Assembly (NCBI GenBank): GCA_937920085.1
Contig: CALETE010000058.1
Location: forward strand, 1 to 64,000
Source of the DNA: an uncultured Alphaproteobacteria bacterium
GTDB lineage: Bacteria > Pseudomonadota > Alphaproteobacteria > Caulobacterales > Caulobacteraceae
Reading direction: 5' to 3'
DNA length: 64,000 nt
The stretch's first letter is position 1. Every line of letters starts with the position of its first letter. Below are positions 26,302 to 35,495 of the stretch, piece by piece. Below the pieces are notes generated by a model. The model worked only from the letters and a program-made list of their open reading frames with translations, was not told the origin of the DNA and did not search any database. The translations under genes and the position numbers were made by a program.

Positions 26302-26523
26302 ATGAACGACGATACAGGCGAAGGGGAAGCCGAATCCGTCATTTTGGCCAGGCTAACGCTTGCTCAGCAGGATCATGCCGATCTTGATGTCGCTATTCAG
26401 GCCATAGCCGCGGCACCGGTGCCAAACATGATGGTCATCAGTCGACTGAAACGGAAAAAGCTGCTGCTTAAAGACGAAATTGAGCGCCTGAAGGACCAGT
26501 TAACCCCAGACATTATTGCCTAA
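26302..26523 (+). CDS. Second DUF465 (YdcH-like) small protein
   Basis: About 73 residues from the ATG at 26302. The C-terminal half VISRLKRKKLLLKDEIERLKDQL is the DUF465 hallmark, close to that of the gene at 24886. The N-terminal half is acidic (NDDTGEGEAES). In-frame starts at 26272 and 26245 are possible; none has a strong ribosome-binding site. Function unknown. Confidence 0.78.
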   Translation: MNDDTGEGEAESVILARLTLAQQDHADLDVAIQAIAAAPVPNMMVISRLKRKKLLLKDEIERLKDQLTPDIIA

Positions 26524-26541
26524 ACACGGGGCCCCGATGCC

Positions 26542-27753
26542 CTAGGGCTCTGCTGAGACGCCTTGGGCAATCAGCTCATTGATCGTCGTTTCCGAAATCC
26601 CTGCTTCCATCAAAATAGCGCGACTGTGTTCGCCCAGGCTTGGGCCAGGCCAACGAACAGATCCCGGCGTCTCTGACATTTTTGGAAAAGCATTCTGCAT
26701 CTTCACCTTGCCGAACACCGGATGGTCGGCTTCGACGATGGCGTCGCGGGCTGCATATTGCGGATCGGTGAGCATGTCAGGAGCACGGAAGACACGCCCA
26801 GACGGAATGCCCTTATCTTCAAGAAGCGCAAGCAGGTCATCCAAATCCCAGGTTTGGGTCCAGGCAGCAATGATCTCGTCCAATTCGGTCTGGTTTACAC
26901 CGCGTGCTGCGTGACTGGAGAACTTTGGATCGATCGAGAGGTCTGCACGGCCCATGGTCTCCGAAAGCCGCGCAAATACAGTGTCGCCATTGCCGCCAAT
27001 CAGAATCATCTCTCCCTTCAGACAGGGATAGACATTGGATGGCGCAATGCCAGGTAGGATAGCACCCGCACGCTCCCTTACATATCCAGTCAGATCGTAT
27101 TCCGTCACCAGGTTCTCCATGACCGAAAGCACGCTTTCATAAAGGGCGGCATCGATCATCTGTCCGCGACCTGTGCGGCTGCGATGATGCAGGGCCATGG
27201 TTATGCCCATCACCGCATGCATCGCGGTCAGGCTGTCGCCAATGGAAATGCCCGCCCGGGCCGGAGGGCGGTCAGGTTCGCCAGTCACATAGCGCAGGCC
27301 ACCCATAGCCTCGCCGATCAGGCCATAGCCTGCCCGTTCAGCATAGGGGCCGGTCTGGCCAAATCCCGAAACCCTGGCCATGATCAGACCTGGATTTCGG
27401 GAAGACAGGGTTTCATACCCCATGCCCCATTTCTCGAGGGTACCGGGCCTGAAATTCTCAATCAGAATATCAGCTTGATCGATCAATGTGATAGCGATGG
27501 CCCGGCCTTCGCTCGTACGAAGGTCAAGGGCCAGGGAGCGCTTATTGCGACCAATAACCGGCCACCAGGGCGATAACCCCTTCGGCAAGGACCGTCCCCA
27601 CTGCCGCATGGGGTCCCCCGCCTTAGGGTCCTCGATCTTGACCACATCGGCACCAAAATCCCCGAGGATTTGACCGCAAAACGGCCCCGCGATCAAAGTG
27701 CCCATCTCGACAACCTTCAGATCGCTTAAGGGCCCAACCGGGGGTGAGGTCAT
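26542..27753 (-). CDS. Family III CoA transferase (CaiB/BaiF type)
   Basis: 403 residues. Moves CoA between acyl donors, typically for carnitine, oxalate or aromatic acids. The opening LSDLKVVEMGTLIAGPFCGQILGDFGADVVKIEDPKAGD is the family N-terminus (read as VVEMGTLIAGPFCGQ and FGADVVKIEDP), followed by NKRSLALDLR and MARVSGFGQTGPYA. The start at 27753 is chosen because the family begins at this methionine; an earlier in-frame start lacks homology. It is divergent from the FAHD gene with about 98 bases between starts. Substrate cannot be assigned. Confidence 0.88.
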   Translation of the reverse strand: MTSPPVGPLSDLKVVEMGTLIAGPFCGQILGDFGADVVKIEDPKAGDPMRQWGRSLPKGLSPWWPVIGRNKRSLALDLRTSEGRAIAITLIDQADILIENFRPGTLEKWGMGYETLSSRNPGLIMARVSGFGQTGPYAERAGYGLIGEAMGGLRYVTGEPDRPPARAGISIGDSLTAMHAVMGITMALHHRSRTGRGQMIDAALYESVLSVMENLVTEYDLTGYVRERAGAILPGIAPSNVYPCLKGEMILIGGNGDTVFARLSETMGRADLSIDPKFSSHAARGVNQTELDEIIAAWTQTWDLDDLLALLEDKGIPSGRVFRAPDMLTDPQYAARDAIVEADHPVFGKVKMQNAFPKMSETPGSVRWPGPSLGEHSRAILMEAGISETTINELIAQGVSAEP

Positions 27754-27851
27754 GGCAAGTCTCCCACATTTGGGGCGCTTTGGACCCGCGCCAGACTCTC
27801 CTGTCAATCCGCTGCTTTCCAAGTGCGTCACAGGGGCGTATTTCCAGCCCC

Positions 27852-28532
27852 ATGATTAGCTATATCTTTTCACCGCCCGCCCAAACCGCTGTGCCGATTG
27901 AAGGCTCAGATGCGCTCTTCCCCGTGCGCCGCATACTTTGCGTCGGGCGAAACTATGCAGCGCACCGTGCTGAAATGGGCGGCGATGACCGCGAGCCGCC
28001 GTTCTTCTTTTCCAAGCCCGCAGATGCCATCCGCAATCAAGGGGATAACCCGGCCTATCCAACCGTCACGACGAACCTGCATCACGAGATTGAACTTGTG
28101 GTCGCGTTGAAATCTGGCGGAGCCGATATTCCGGTCTCAGAGGCGTTGGACCACGTTTTGGGTTATGCTGTCGGTGTCGATCTTACCCGTCGCGACCTAC
28201 AGAATGCGGCCAAGGACAAGGGGCATCCCTGGGATGCTGGGAAGGCCTTTGATGGATCTGCGCCGATCTCGGCCATTCGGCCCTGGACCGGTGCCCCGCC
28301 ACAGGGTCGCATTGCCATCGCGGTCAATAGCCAGGTCAAGCAAGCCTCCACCATCGACAACATGATCTGGAGCGTCGCTGAAGTGATCGCTGAAGCGTCC
28401 AAGCTTTGGACCCTGGCACCGGGCGACCTGATCTATACGGGCACACCCGAAGGGGTCGGGCCACTGGTCAAGGGCGACAGGGTCGAAGGCGAGATTGATG
28501 GTGTTGGCACCCTGACCTTCACGGTCGCCTGA
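27852..28532 (+). CDS. Fumarylacetoacetate hydrolase family protein
   Basis: 226 residues. FAHD-fold metalloenzymes hydrolyse C-C bonds in acylpyruvates. GRNYAAHRAEMG, HHEIELVVAL (metal Glu residues) and GDLIYTGTPEGVGP are present. The ATG at 27852 lies at the family N-terminus (MISYIFSPPAQT). The start of the next gene, a zeta-class GST similar to maleylacetoacetate isomerase, is one base after the stop, so a tyrosine/homogentisate-like degradation pair is likely; a hydrolase of other acylpyruvates (FAHD1-like) is the alternative. Confidence 0.88.
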   Translation: MISYIFSPPAQTAVPIEGSDALFPVRRILCVGRNYAAHRAEMGGDDREPPFFFSKPADAIRNQGDNPAYPTVTTNLHHEIELVVALKSGGADIPVSEALDHVLGYAVGVDLTRRDLQNAAKDKGHPWDAGKAFDGSAPISAIRPWTGAPPQGRIAIAVNSQVKQASTIDNMIWSVAEVIAEASKLWTLAPGDLIYTGTPEGVGPLVKGDRVEGEIDGVGTLTFTVA

Positions 28533-28533
28533 T

Positions 28534-29178
28534 ATGGCCATGATCCTTTACAGCGCCTCCCGGGCGACCGCGCCCTACCGTGTGCGCATAGGCTTGAAAC
28601 TCAAGGGCCTAGACTATGACTATGTCGGCATAGACCTTCTGGGGGGAGAGCAGCACAAACCCGCCTATCGGGCGATCAATCGTCAGCGCCTGACCCCCGC
28701 CTTGGACCTGGGCGACGGTGACGTCATGACCCAAAGTCTCGCGATTCTAGAGTGGCTGGACGAAGCCCACCCAGAGCCTTCGCTCCTACCGGGCGACGCC
28801 CGGGCCCGGGCCCGGATTCGCGCCATGGCCCTTGTGATCGCCTGTGATGTCCACCCCCTGAACAATACCCGGGTCGGGCGGGCGCTGGAGGCCATGGACG
28901 TCTCGCCCGTGCGGCGCGCCAAGTGGACAGAGCGTTGGATCCTTGACGGATTTCAAACCTTAGAACCCATGGTTGCCGAATATGGGCACGGCTTTGCCTT
29001 TGGCGACACACCGACCCTGGCCGATTGCTGCCTAATTCCCCAGATTTATTCCGCCACTCGGTTAGGGATATCCCTTGAACCCTTCCCCGCAATCTTAGCG
29101 GTTGCCGCCCGCGCCGCCGCCCACCCGGCCTTCATGGCCGCCCACCCTGACCTGCAGCCGGATGCCGTGCATGCTTGA
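28534..29178 (+). CDS. maiA: Maleylacetoacetate isomerase-like zeta glutathione S-transferase
   Basis: 214 residues with an N-terminal thioredoxin-like domain and C-terminal helical domain. The zeta-class loop normally carries SSCSxRVRIAL; here it reads SRATAPYRVRIGL, keeping the arginine but not the cysteine. QSLAILEWLDEAHPEPSLLP is the glutathione-binding E-S region (QSLAI). Partnership with the upstream FAHD gene supports isomerisation of maleylacetoacetate (or maleylpyruvate) to the fumaryl form. The next gene (carbonic anhydrase) starts inside its last codons. Confidence 0.85.
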   Translation: MAMILYSASRATAPYRVRIGLKLKGLDYDYVGIDLLGGEQHKPAYRAINRQRLTPALDLGDGDVMTQSLAILEWLDEAHPEPSLLPGDARARARIRAMALVIACDVHPLNNTRVGRALEAMDVSPVRRAKWTERWILDGFQTLEPMVAEYGHGFAFGDTPTLADCCLIPQIYSATRLGISLEPFPAILAVAARAAAHPAFMAAHPDLQPDAVHA

Positions 29179-29785
29179 AGACCTGAAGGCCAATAACCGG
29201 CGGTGGGCCGCCGCCAAACTCGCGGTTGATCCCGGCTTTTTCCAACGGCTAGCGGGTCAGCAGTCCCCGGAATTTCTCTGGATTGGCTGCGCAGACAGCC
29301 GGGTGCCAGCCAATGACATTGTGGGCCTGGATCCGGGCGAGTTGTTCGTTCACCGCAATGTGGCAAATCTCGCGCCACCCCAGGATGCCAACTATCTTTC
29401 CGTCCTACAGTTTGCCGTGGATGTCCTGAAGGTCAAACACATCATGGTGGTGGGACATTATGGATGTGGGGGGGTTGCTGCGGCCGTAGATGGCAAACGT
29501 CGCGGTCTGGTCGACCACTGGCTGCATCCAATTCGCGAAATCGCGACCCGCTGCAAACATGAACTGGATGCGATTGATAGCGATGTTGATCGGCTGAACC
29601 GACTTTGCGAACTCAACGTCATCGCACAGGTCAAGAATGTGGCGTCTGATGTGTTTGTCCAGGACGCCTGGGCCCGGGGCCAGGAGATCAGCGTGCACGG
29701 CTGGATCTATACGATCGCCGACGGCCTAGTCACCGACCTTGGCGTGACCACCAGCAATGTCACCGATCTGGAGCGACTGGACTAG
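29171..29785 (+). CDS. can: Beta-class carbonic anhydrase
   Basis: 204 residues; interconverts CO2 and bicarbonate. Zinc ligands are visible as CADSR (Cys40, with the Asp42-Arg44 dyad) and HYGC (His96, Cys99), which defines the beta class. The ATG at 29171 overlaps the maiA stop by eight bases, indicating translational coupling. Both upstream genes act on decarboxylation-poor aromatic catabolites, so the shared transcript may be accidental; bicarbonate supply is the general role. Confidence 0.93.
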   Translation: MLEDLKANNRRWAAAKLAVDPGFFQRLAGQQSPEFLWIGCADSRVPANDIVGLDPGELFVHRNVANLAPPQDANYLSVLQFAVDVLKVKHIMVVGHYGCGGVAAAVDGKRRGLVDHWLHPIREIATRCKHELDAIDSDVDRLNRLCELNVIAQVKNVASDVFVQDAWARGQEISVHGWIYTIADGLVTDLGVTTSNVTDLERLD

Positions 29786-29794
29786 ACCAACGCC

Positions 29795-30979
29795 ATGGCA
29801 GCGTCAGATCCCATCGAAGCTAAGGTCATACAGGCTACAGGCTGGCTACGCGATAATTTGCTAAATCATGCCGACTTGGCGTTCAGCGAGGTGCTTCGGG
29901 TCCGGCCAGACCACGCGCTTGCCAAGCGCCTAAGGGCGATTGCTGCCTTCCGACTTGGGCGCATCGAAGAAGGTCTGGCGGGTCTCGATGAAGCTGCCAA
30001 GGCCGAACCTGGCAATGCTCGAGCTTGGGCAGATCTTGCCGTGGCTCTGCGCACTGCTGGCCAACAGGACGCTGCTAAACTTGCCTACGCCAAGGCGGCC
30101 ACCGCCCAAGGCCCGTCCGTAAGTCCGCCACCACCACTGGAGCATCAGGTCTTTTGCACCGAACTGGCCCGGCATGACTTTAAGATCGTGGACTATCCTT
30201 ATACAGCAGCCATCCGCCACGGTGCCGGACGACCACCACATCCGGAACTAACGGCCCTTATGGATAGAAACCGAGAGGCCTACGGCGATCTAATTGGAAG
30301 CATGGGCGAACTTCAGGATGATTTCGCTCAGGTTCCCCTCGGCGGAACCTACGATTCAGCAACTCCCTTCTGGCTGAATGCCTGGTTTTCACCTCTGGAC
30401 GCCATGGCCCTTACGGCCCTGTTACGGCTTCTCAATCCGCACCGAATGATAGAGGTCGGGTCGGGTGTCTCAACCAAATATGCCCGCCGCGCTATTTCAA
30501 CCTATGGCCTGCGGACTCACCTGACGTCGATAGATCCCCAGCCCCGCAATGAGATCGACAAGCTATGTGACCGGGTCATCCGACAGCCCCTTGAGCGATG
30601 CGATCTCACGCTGTTTCAAACTCTGGAGGCGGGCGATATCTGTTTTATCGACAGCTCGCATCGGACCTTTCAAGGATCAGACGTCACAGTATTTTTCCTG
30701 GAAATCCTGCCACGGCTGAAGCCCGGCGTAATCGTCCATATCCACGATATATACCTGCCTGAGGACTATATTTCAGGCCACGTTCATCGCCTTTGGAACG
30801 AACAATACCTCCTGGCCACCGCCCTGCTGTTTGGCGTGGAAAAGTTTGAAATCCTATTCCCGAGCTGGTTTGTCATGCGCGACCCAGAGCTCATCAGCTA
30901 TGCCAATGGCCTGTTGAGACGCGGTCGCCTCGAGGGGCTAGACCTGTATGGGGCGAGCTTCTGGATGCGCGTACGCTGA
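29795..30979 (+). CDS. TPR protein with class I SAM methyltransferase-like domain
   Basis: 394 residues in two parts. Residues about 20-110 form two or three TPR units (HADLAFSEVLRVRPDHALAK, then LGRIEEGLAGLDEAAKAEPGN). The C-terminal two-thirds carries a Rossmann-like methyltransferase core: IEVGSGVSTKYA (motif I), FIDSSH (motif near II/III), IHDIYLPEDY (HD-type catalytic loop). This resembles Methyltransf_24-type O-methyltransferases that often act on sugar or lipid-linked substrates. It lies ten bases after the carbonic anhydrase. The A/T richness near the start is slightly above the neighbours. No specific substrate can be named. Confidence 0.75.
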   Translation: MAASDPIEAKVIQATGWLRDNLLNHADLAFSEVLRVRPDHALAKRLRAIAAFRLGRIEEGLAGLDEAAKAEPGNARAWADLAVALRTAGQQDAAKLAYAKAATAQGPSVSPPPPLEHQVFCTELARHDFKIVDYPYTAAIRHGAGRPPHPELTALMDRNREAYGDLIGSMGELQDDFAQVPLGGTYDSATPFWLNAWFSPLDAMALTALLRLLNPHRMIEVGSGVSTKYARRAISTYGLRTHLTSIDPQPRNEIDKLCDRVIRQPLERCDLTLFQTLEAGDICFIDSSHRTFQGSDVTVFFLEILPRLKPGVIVHIHDIYLPEDYISGHVHRLWNEQYLLATALLFGVEKFEILFPSWFVMRDPELISYANGLLRRGRLEGLDLYGASFWMRVR

Positions 30980-30992
30980 GGTCGTACGCCTC

Positions 30993-31937
30993 CTATTTGC
31001 CGTATCTGAGGGCCATGATTTCGCCGATCACCGAGACGGCAACCTCCCACGGGGCCTTGCCCCCAATGTCGAGGCCGATGGGGGCCTTAACCCGCGACAC
31101 TAGGTCTTCCGGCAATCCCGCTGCCCTAAGGGGGGCGAGCCGTTCCGCAAGGCGCTTACGGGCACCCAGCAATCCCACATATCCGGCTGCAGAAGGCAGA
31201 GCTGCCGCCAATGCATCTCGATCCGTCTCAAGATTGTGCGTGGCGACGGCTATGGCGGTCCAGGCGTCGGTTCCAACCGCTGCCAGAGCCGACTGTGGAT
31301 CATCCCGGCGGTAGGCTATGCCTGAAATGGGCGGTGGAGCTTCTGGTCCCTTTGGGCGAACAAAGGTCGTCAGGAAACCGCTCTGAGCGCCCAAGTGCGC
31401 AATGGCCAGGGCTGTCGGATCTGATCCAAAGACCACCAATTTCTGTGGCGGATCATAGTCGCGCTGAATGGCACCAGGCCAAGGCACAACCGCGTCTTTC
31501 TCAACGCAGGTCTGTTTGAAGCCATCGCTGAGCCAAGTCACTGGACGGCGGTCGGTCTCTGCCTCTAGGAGCGTCACTAAGGCCGGAGCGTCAGGGGCCA
31601 GGCGCTCTAAAAAGATCTCAATGCCCGCACCGCACAGAAGCTGAATGTCGGGCCAGGGGCTGCCCTGTCCATAGACCAACCTGCGGGGTTGACCATCAGC
31701 AAGGCAGGCAAAGGCGTGATCGGCCACATCGGCCTCTACGCAGCCCCCAGAAAAATAGCCTGCGACAATGTCCTCAGCAAACACCATCTGAGTCCCGACC
31801 GGGCGCGGTCCGCCCCCCTCAACCCTCACCAGGGTCGCAAGAATCATTGGCCGCCCAGCGGCCTGGGCCTGCCGCAAGGCGGGGCGGGCATCGTCGGTAA
31901 GGCCGAAGATCGGCCAGTCAGGAAGCGGCTCTCTCAT
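30993..31937 (-). CDS. XdhC/CoxI family molybdenum-cofactor insertion protein
   Basis: 314 residues. XdhC proteins bind molybdopterin and deliver it, sulfurylated, to xanthine-dehydrogenase-type enzymes. The N-terminal domain has ATLVRVEGGGPRPVGTQMV and GYFSGGCVEADV, and the C-terminal Rossmann part has VVFGSDPTALAIAHLGA. No xanthine dehydrogenase or CO dehydrogenase structural gene is present in the window, so its client enzyme is elsewhere. It is convergent with the TPR-methyltransferase gene, 14 bases apart. Confidence 0.87.
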   Translation of the reverse strand: MREPLPDWPIFGLTDDARPALRQAQAAGRPMILATLVRVEGGGPRPVGTQMVFAEDIVAGYFSGGCVEADVADHAFACLADGQPRRLVYGQGSPWPDIQLLCGAGIEIFLERLAPDAPALVTLLEAETDRRPVTWLSDGFKQTCVEKDAVVPWPGAIQRDYDPPQKLVVFGSDPTALAIAHLGAQSGFLTTFVRPKGPEAPPPISGIAYRRDDPQSALAAVGTDAWTAIAVATHNLETDRDALAAALPSAAGYVGLLGARKRLAERLAPLRAAGLPEDLVSRVKAPIGLDIGGKAPWEVAVSVIGEIMALRYGK

Positions 31938-32043
31938 GGCCTCTGACCTTAACCCCTCAGAAGGGTTTCAGACACCGGTTCTTTAGGCATTTATCCTAAA
32001 TTGGACTCTCTATCGTTTCTCGCCAGGGCGAATTTTTGAGTTC

Positions 32044-32916
32044 ATGACCGGTTTGCTGACCAAGTTGGGCCTATCTTCTGGCCAGTTCGCCCTGGACCAA
32101 GGCGCCGTTCGCGGTCGTCCGCCCCAGGCCGAAGTTCGCGACATTCTCGATATTGCGGCGCGCTCAGGATTAAAGGCTTTTGACCTGGCTGGGCGCTCGC
32201 CTCAGGCCGAACTGGACATTGGTGCCGCGCTTCCGCGACCAAACCCGTTCAATGTCACAATCTCGACCGTCAGGGCCGACCGCGGGCCAGATCTGGTGGA
32301 GGCCGAAGCCCGCGCCGTCCTGCGCCGCCTGGGCGTCGACAAGGCCGACTGTCTGTTGGTGCCTTCGGCTTCAGAGCTTTTTGGACCCCACGGCCCCGCC
32401 CTTTGGGACCGCTTGAAATCCCTGAAGGACCAGGGCCTGACCCGCAAGATCGGGATTTCGGTCTTCGCGTCTGATGACCCCTTGGGTCTGGCCCGTCGTT
32501 TCCGGCCAGATGTGGTGCAGGCACCGGCCAGCCTTCTGGATCAAAGGCTTCTGATCGACGGCACATTGGCTGCGATCGCCGGCATGGGCCTGGAGGTCCA
32601 ACTTCGATCCATCTTCTTAAACGGCCTCTTACTTTTGCCGCCAGAGCGGGCACCCAGCCATTTGAAGGCAGCCACCAATCGTATTCACAGAGCGCGGCGT
32701 CTGATTGCCGAAGGGCGGTCCGATCCCTTGCAGGCGGCCCTGGGCTTTGCCCTGTCCCGGCCAGAGGCCAGCACGGTTCTGATCGGCGTTGGGTCGGTGG
32801 GTGAATTGAATGCGGTCGTCGCAGCTGCATCCCGTCCAATTCCAGATCTGGACTGGGACGACATGGCCTTGGATGACCCTATCGCATTGGACACTCGGTC
32901 CTGGGCTGCCGCCTAA
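32044..32916 (+). CDS. Aldo/keto reductase-like protein lacking the catalytic tetrad
   Basis: 290 residues with the AKR (beta/alpha)8 layout, including KIGISVFASDDPLGL, PASLLDQRL and the C-terminal NADPH-contact region STVLIGVGSVGELN. The tetrad positions are altered: the Asp-x-Ala-x-x-Tyr-Gly motif reads DLAGRSP (Tyr to Ser), the loop with the catalytic lysine reads ISTVRAD, and the His of the LLLH strand is Pro (CLLVPSASEL). It may bind the nucleotide without reducing carbonyls, or act in another role. Divergent from xdhC across 106 bases, and convergent with mtgA. Confidence 0.82.
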   Translation: MTGLLTKLGLSSGQFALDQGAVRGRPPQAEVRDILDIAARSGLKAFDLAGRSPQAELDIGAALPRPNPFNVTISTVRADRGPDLVEAEARAVLRRLGVDKADCLLVPSASELFGPHGPALWDRLKSLKDQGLTRKIGISVFASDDPLGLARRFRPDVVQAPASLLDQRLLIDGTLAAIAGMGLEVQLRSIFLNGLLLLPPERAPSHLKAATNRIHRARRLIAEGRSDPLQAALGFALSRPEASTVLIGVGSVGELNAVVAAASRPIPDLDWDDMALDDPIALDTRSWAAA

Positions 32917-32920
32917 ATCC

Positions 32921-33625
32921 CTAGTCGACGCAGTCGTCCATGCCTTGCCGACGGACCGTCCCGGCAGCGGCACCAATCTTACCTGATCGCTTGCGGACAT
33001 AAGGCCCCGGGGCAGCGGCCCGCCACTTAAGCGGGCTCGGCAGAATAGCGGCGAGCCGGGCGGACTGGGTCGGGGTAAGCTTGTCAGCGCCAACGCCAAA
33101 GTTCTTTCGCGCGGCGGCGTCTGCCCCATAAATGCCTGGGCCCCATTCGACGCTGTTCAGATAGACCTCCATGATCCGCTTCTTGCCCCACAAGAGCTCG
33201 ATCAAGGCCGTGAAGTAGGCCTCAAGGCCCTTACGCACATAGGACCGATCTGGCCATAGAAAGACGTTCTTGGCGGTTTGTTGGCTGATGGTAGAGCCAC
33301 CGCGGATGCGTTTTGAGGTTTCGTTGTGCGCTAGCGCCTTTTCCATGGCGGAGAAGTCAAAGCCGTGATGCTGGCAAAACTTGGCGTCCTCGGCGGCAAT
33401 TACTGCCCTGGGCAGGGCATTGGACATGTCGTCAATCGGTCGCCAGCGCCGGGCAAATCCCTGCCCTTCCACGGTCCTTTGCACCATGAGAATGGTTATG
33501 GGCGGGGGAACAAAGCGATAGACCAACACCACCATGACCGGGCCCACAAGGCCGACAATGAGCACGAGACTTAGTAGGGTTCGAAAAAATCTGGCCATCT
33601 GACGATCGGATTTCGGTCTGGGCAT
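32921..33625 (-). CDS. mtgA: Monofunctional biosynthetic peptidoglycan transglycosylase
   Basis: 234 residues. Polymerises lipid II into glycan strands. One N-terminal membrane helix (FFRTLLSLVLIVGLVGPVMV) is followed by a GT51 domain with the catalytic-Glu motif AAEDAKFCQHHGFD (E-D-x-x-F-x-x-H-x-G-F), RGGSTISQQTAKN and KRIMEVYLNSVEWG. The start at 33625 (MPRPKSD) is chosen because the earlier in-frame codons overlap the divergent nitroreductase promoter area and lack family similarity. Confidence 0.92.
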   Translation of the reverse strand: MPRPKSDRQMARFFRTLLSLVLIVGLVGPVMVVLVYRFVPPPITILMVQRTVEGQGFARRWRPIDDMSNALPRAVIAAEDAKFCQHHGFDFSAMEKALAHNETSKRIRGGSTISQQTAKNVFLWPDRSYVRKGLEAYFTALIELLWGKKRIMEVYLNSVEWGPGIYGADAAARKNFGVGADKLTPTQSARLAAILPSPLKWRAAAPGPYVRKRSGKIGAAAGTVRRQGMDDCVD

Positions 33626-33727
33626 TTGGCCGCTGCAAAACTGGGGCCTTGCCTTGCCCCCTAGGTCAAGTGCTAACGGGCTATGGAGCGGCGTCAAGCT
33701 GAGACGCTATCGTCCAGGGAGAATCCT

Positions 33728-34390
33728 ATGAATGTGAGCGAAGCCGTCCTCCGCAGAACCTCCGTGCGCGCTTTCAAGCCGGAAATCCCGTCAGAAGCCC
33801 TGGTGCGAGACATACTTGACGCTGCCGCGCGCGCGCCCTCTGGGGGCAACCTCCAGCCCTGGAGGGTTTATGGCCTAGCCGGATCGGCCCTCACGGAACT
33901 CAAAGACTTGGTCGCGGCCAATCCCAATGGGGAAGAGCCGGAATATGATGTCTATCCGGCCAATCTCTGGGACCCCTTCCGCACGCGGCGTTTCCAGAAT
34001 GGCGAAGAGCTCTACGCGTCCATTTCAATCCCTCGGGAGGATAAGCCCGCCCGCCTGCGCCAGCTGGCCAAGAATGGCGAATTCTTCGGAGCGCCGGTGG
34101 GCTTGTTCTTCTGCCTGGACCGCAAGCTCGGCCCGCCCCAGTGGTCAGACCTTGGTATGTACATGCAGACCGTCATGTTGCTGGCCGTTGAGGCAGGCCT
34201 GTCGACCTGTGCCCAGGAATACTGGGCCCGGTACCCAAAGACTCTCGCCAAGATTTTAGAGCTTCCGGAAGACCATATGGTGTTTTCAGGCATGGCCCTG
34301 GGCTATGCAGACGAAACGGCACTGATCAACAATTGGCGCTCAGCCCGCGATCCCTTCAGCGTCTGGGGCGACCTGCGCGGTTGGGGCTAG
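33728..34390 (+). CDS. Nitroreductase family protein
   Basis: 220 residues of FMN-dependent nitroreductase fold. The FMN-binding N-terminus reads RRTSVRAFKPEIPSE and AARAPSGGNLQPWRVY; the C-terminal flavin-loop area is MALGYAD. The ATG at 33728 has AGGGAGA five to six bases upstream. These enzymes reduce nitroaromatics, quinones or enones. The stop overlaps the convergent WD40 gene by four bases. Physiological substrate not readable. Confidence 0.88.
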   Translation: MNVSEAVLRRTSVRAFKPEIPSEALVRDILDAAARAPSGGNLQPWRVYGLAGSALTELKDLVAANPNGEEPEYDVYPANLWDPFRTRRFQNGEELYASISIPREDKPARLRQLAKNGEFFGAPVGLFFCLDRKLGPPQWSDLGMYMQTVMLLAVEAGLSTCAQEYWARYPKTLAKILELPEDHMVFSGMALGYADETALINNWRSARDPFSVWGDLRGWG

Positions 34391-35355
34391 GTTAAGTCAA
34401 CGACAGCGGCGGCCCCACCTTCGTCCCCCCAGGCCAGCCGCTTGCCGTCTGCGCTGATCGCCAGGGCGCTGATGGGCTCGCCCTTGTCAGCCTTTACCGG
34501 CTGAATCTTTTGGTCGGTGAGATCACACACCCAGACACGGCCATCATCCAGACCGGCGGCGACTCGATTGCTATTGGGGGTCGCGGCAATACGGATGACC
34601 ATAGCGCTTTCGTCGTAACCAATTTCTGCGGCCTGCTTGCCGAGCGGCCCTGTGGCGCCAGCAAAGGGCCAGATCACCACGCCATTGGCACCAGACGTGG
34701 CCAGCATGAGGCCCTTGGCCAGGAAGGCCATGCTTTTCACCTTGCCGGGATAACCGCCCATTTTCAGATTTTTATCGTCCGCGACTCGCCAGCCGTGAAG
34801 CTGATTTTCCTGCATGGCGCTCATCAGGAATTTTCCATCTGGGCTCCAGGCCAGACCGACATGGCTGCCTGCCCATTTGAGCAATTGCGGTTTTTGCTCG
34901 GCGATTTTGGCGTACCAGAGCCAGGCCCCGCCATAGGTGGCCACAGCCAGACGGCGTCCCTTTGGATCAAAGGCGATATCGGCCACCGACTTATCATGCT
35001 GAAAAATTCTGGAAAAATCCGGATCAGCACTGTCACGAACATGCAGGTCCTTGCCCGCACTGAAGGCAATCAGGCGGGACTCAGCGCTTGCAGCGACCGC
35101 GTCGATCCATCGCCCGGGAATTTTTGCAAGTTCGAGGCAGGCCTCTTTTTTGGTCCAGACCACCCGACCGTCGTCGCCGCCTGTAAGCAATCCGACGCCG
35201 CTGGGATGTAAGGTCGCGGAAAGGACCACGCCATTGTGGGCGTTCTGGGTTTCTCCAGTTTCAAAGGCGATTGCGCCATCACCGAGGGCAAAAGCAGCAG
35301 TTCCTGCCCTGTCGAACACGGCGGCGGTCACATAAGCGTCGAAAGAATGGGTCAT
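34387..35355 (-). CDS. WD40-repeat protein
   Basis: 322 residues composed of repeats with the pattern of beta-propeller blades (GVGLLTGGDDGRVVWT, RLIAFSAGKDLHVRD, VGLAWSPDGKFLMSAMQENQ, LMLATSGANGVVIW, ISALAISADGKRLAWGDEG), roughly seven blades and so a complete propeller. No signal peptide is seen, suggesting a cytoplasmic scaffold. Neighbours (nitroreductase, ExbD) give no functional hint. Confidence 0.83.
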   Translation of the reverse strand: MTHSFDAYVTAAVFDRAGTAAFALGDGAIAFETGETQNAHNGVVLSATLHPSGVGLLTGGDDGRVVWTKKEACLELAKIPGRWIDAVAASAESRLIAFSAGKDLHVRDSADPDFSRIFQHDKSVADIAFDPKGRRLAVATYGGAWLWYAKIAEQKPQLLKWAGSHVGLAWSPDGKFLMSAMQENQLHGWRVADDKNLKMGGYPGKVKSMAFLAKGLMLATSGANGVVIWPFAGATGPLGKQAAEIGYDESAMVIRIAATPNSNRVAAGLDDGRVWVCDLTDQKIQPVKADKGEPISALAISADGKRLAWGDEGGAAAVVDLT

Positions 35356-35495
35356 GATGTTTCATAGAGTGTGATGGGGCATTGGAAAACGCCCTGACTG
35401 CGAAATAGGCGACTCGCAACACTTGTTGAGAAAGGCTGACAGTAGGGGCTTTACAAGGCGCTTGCGATTGGCGATGGGTGTCTAGACAGACGGAC

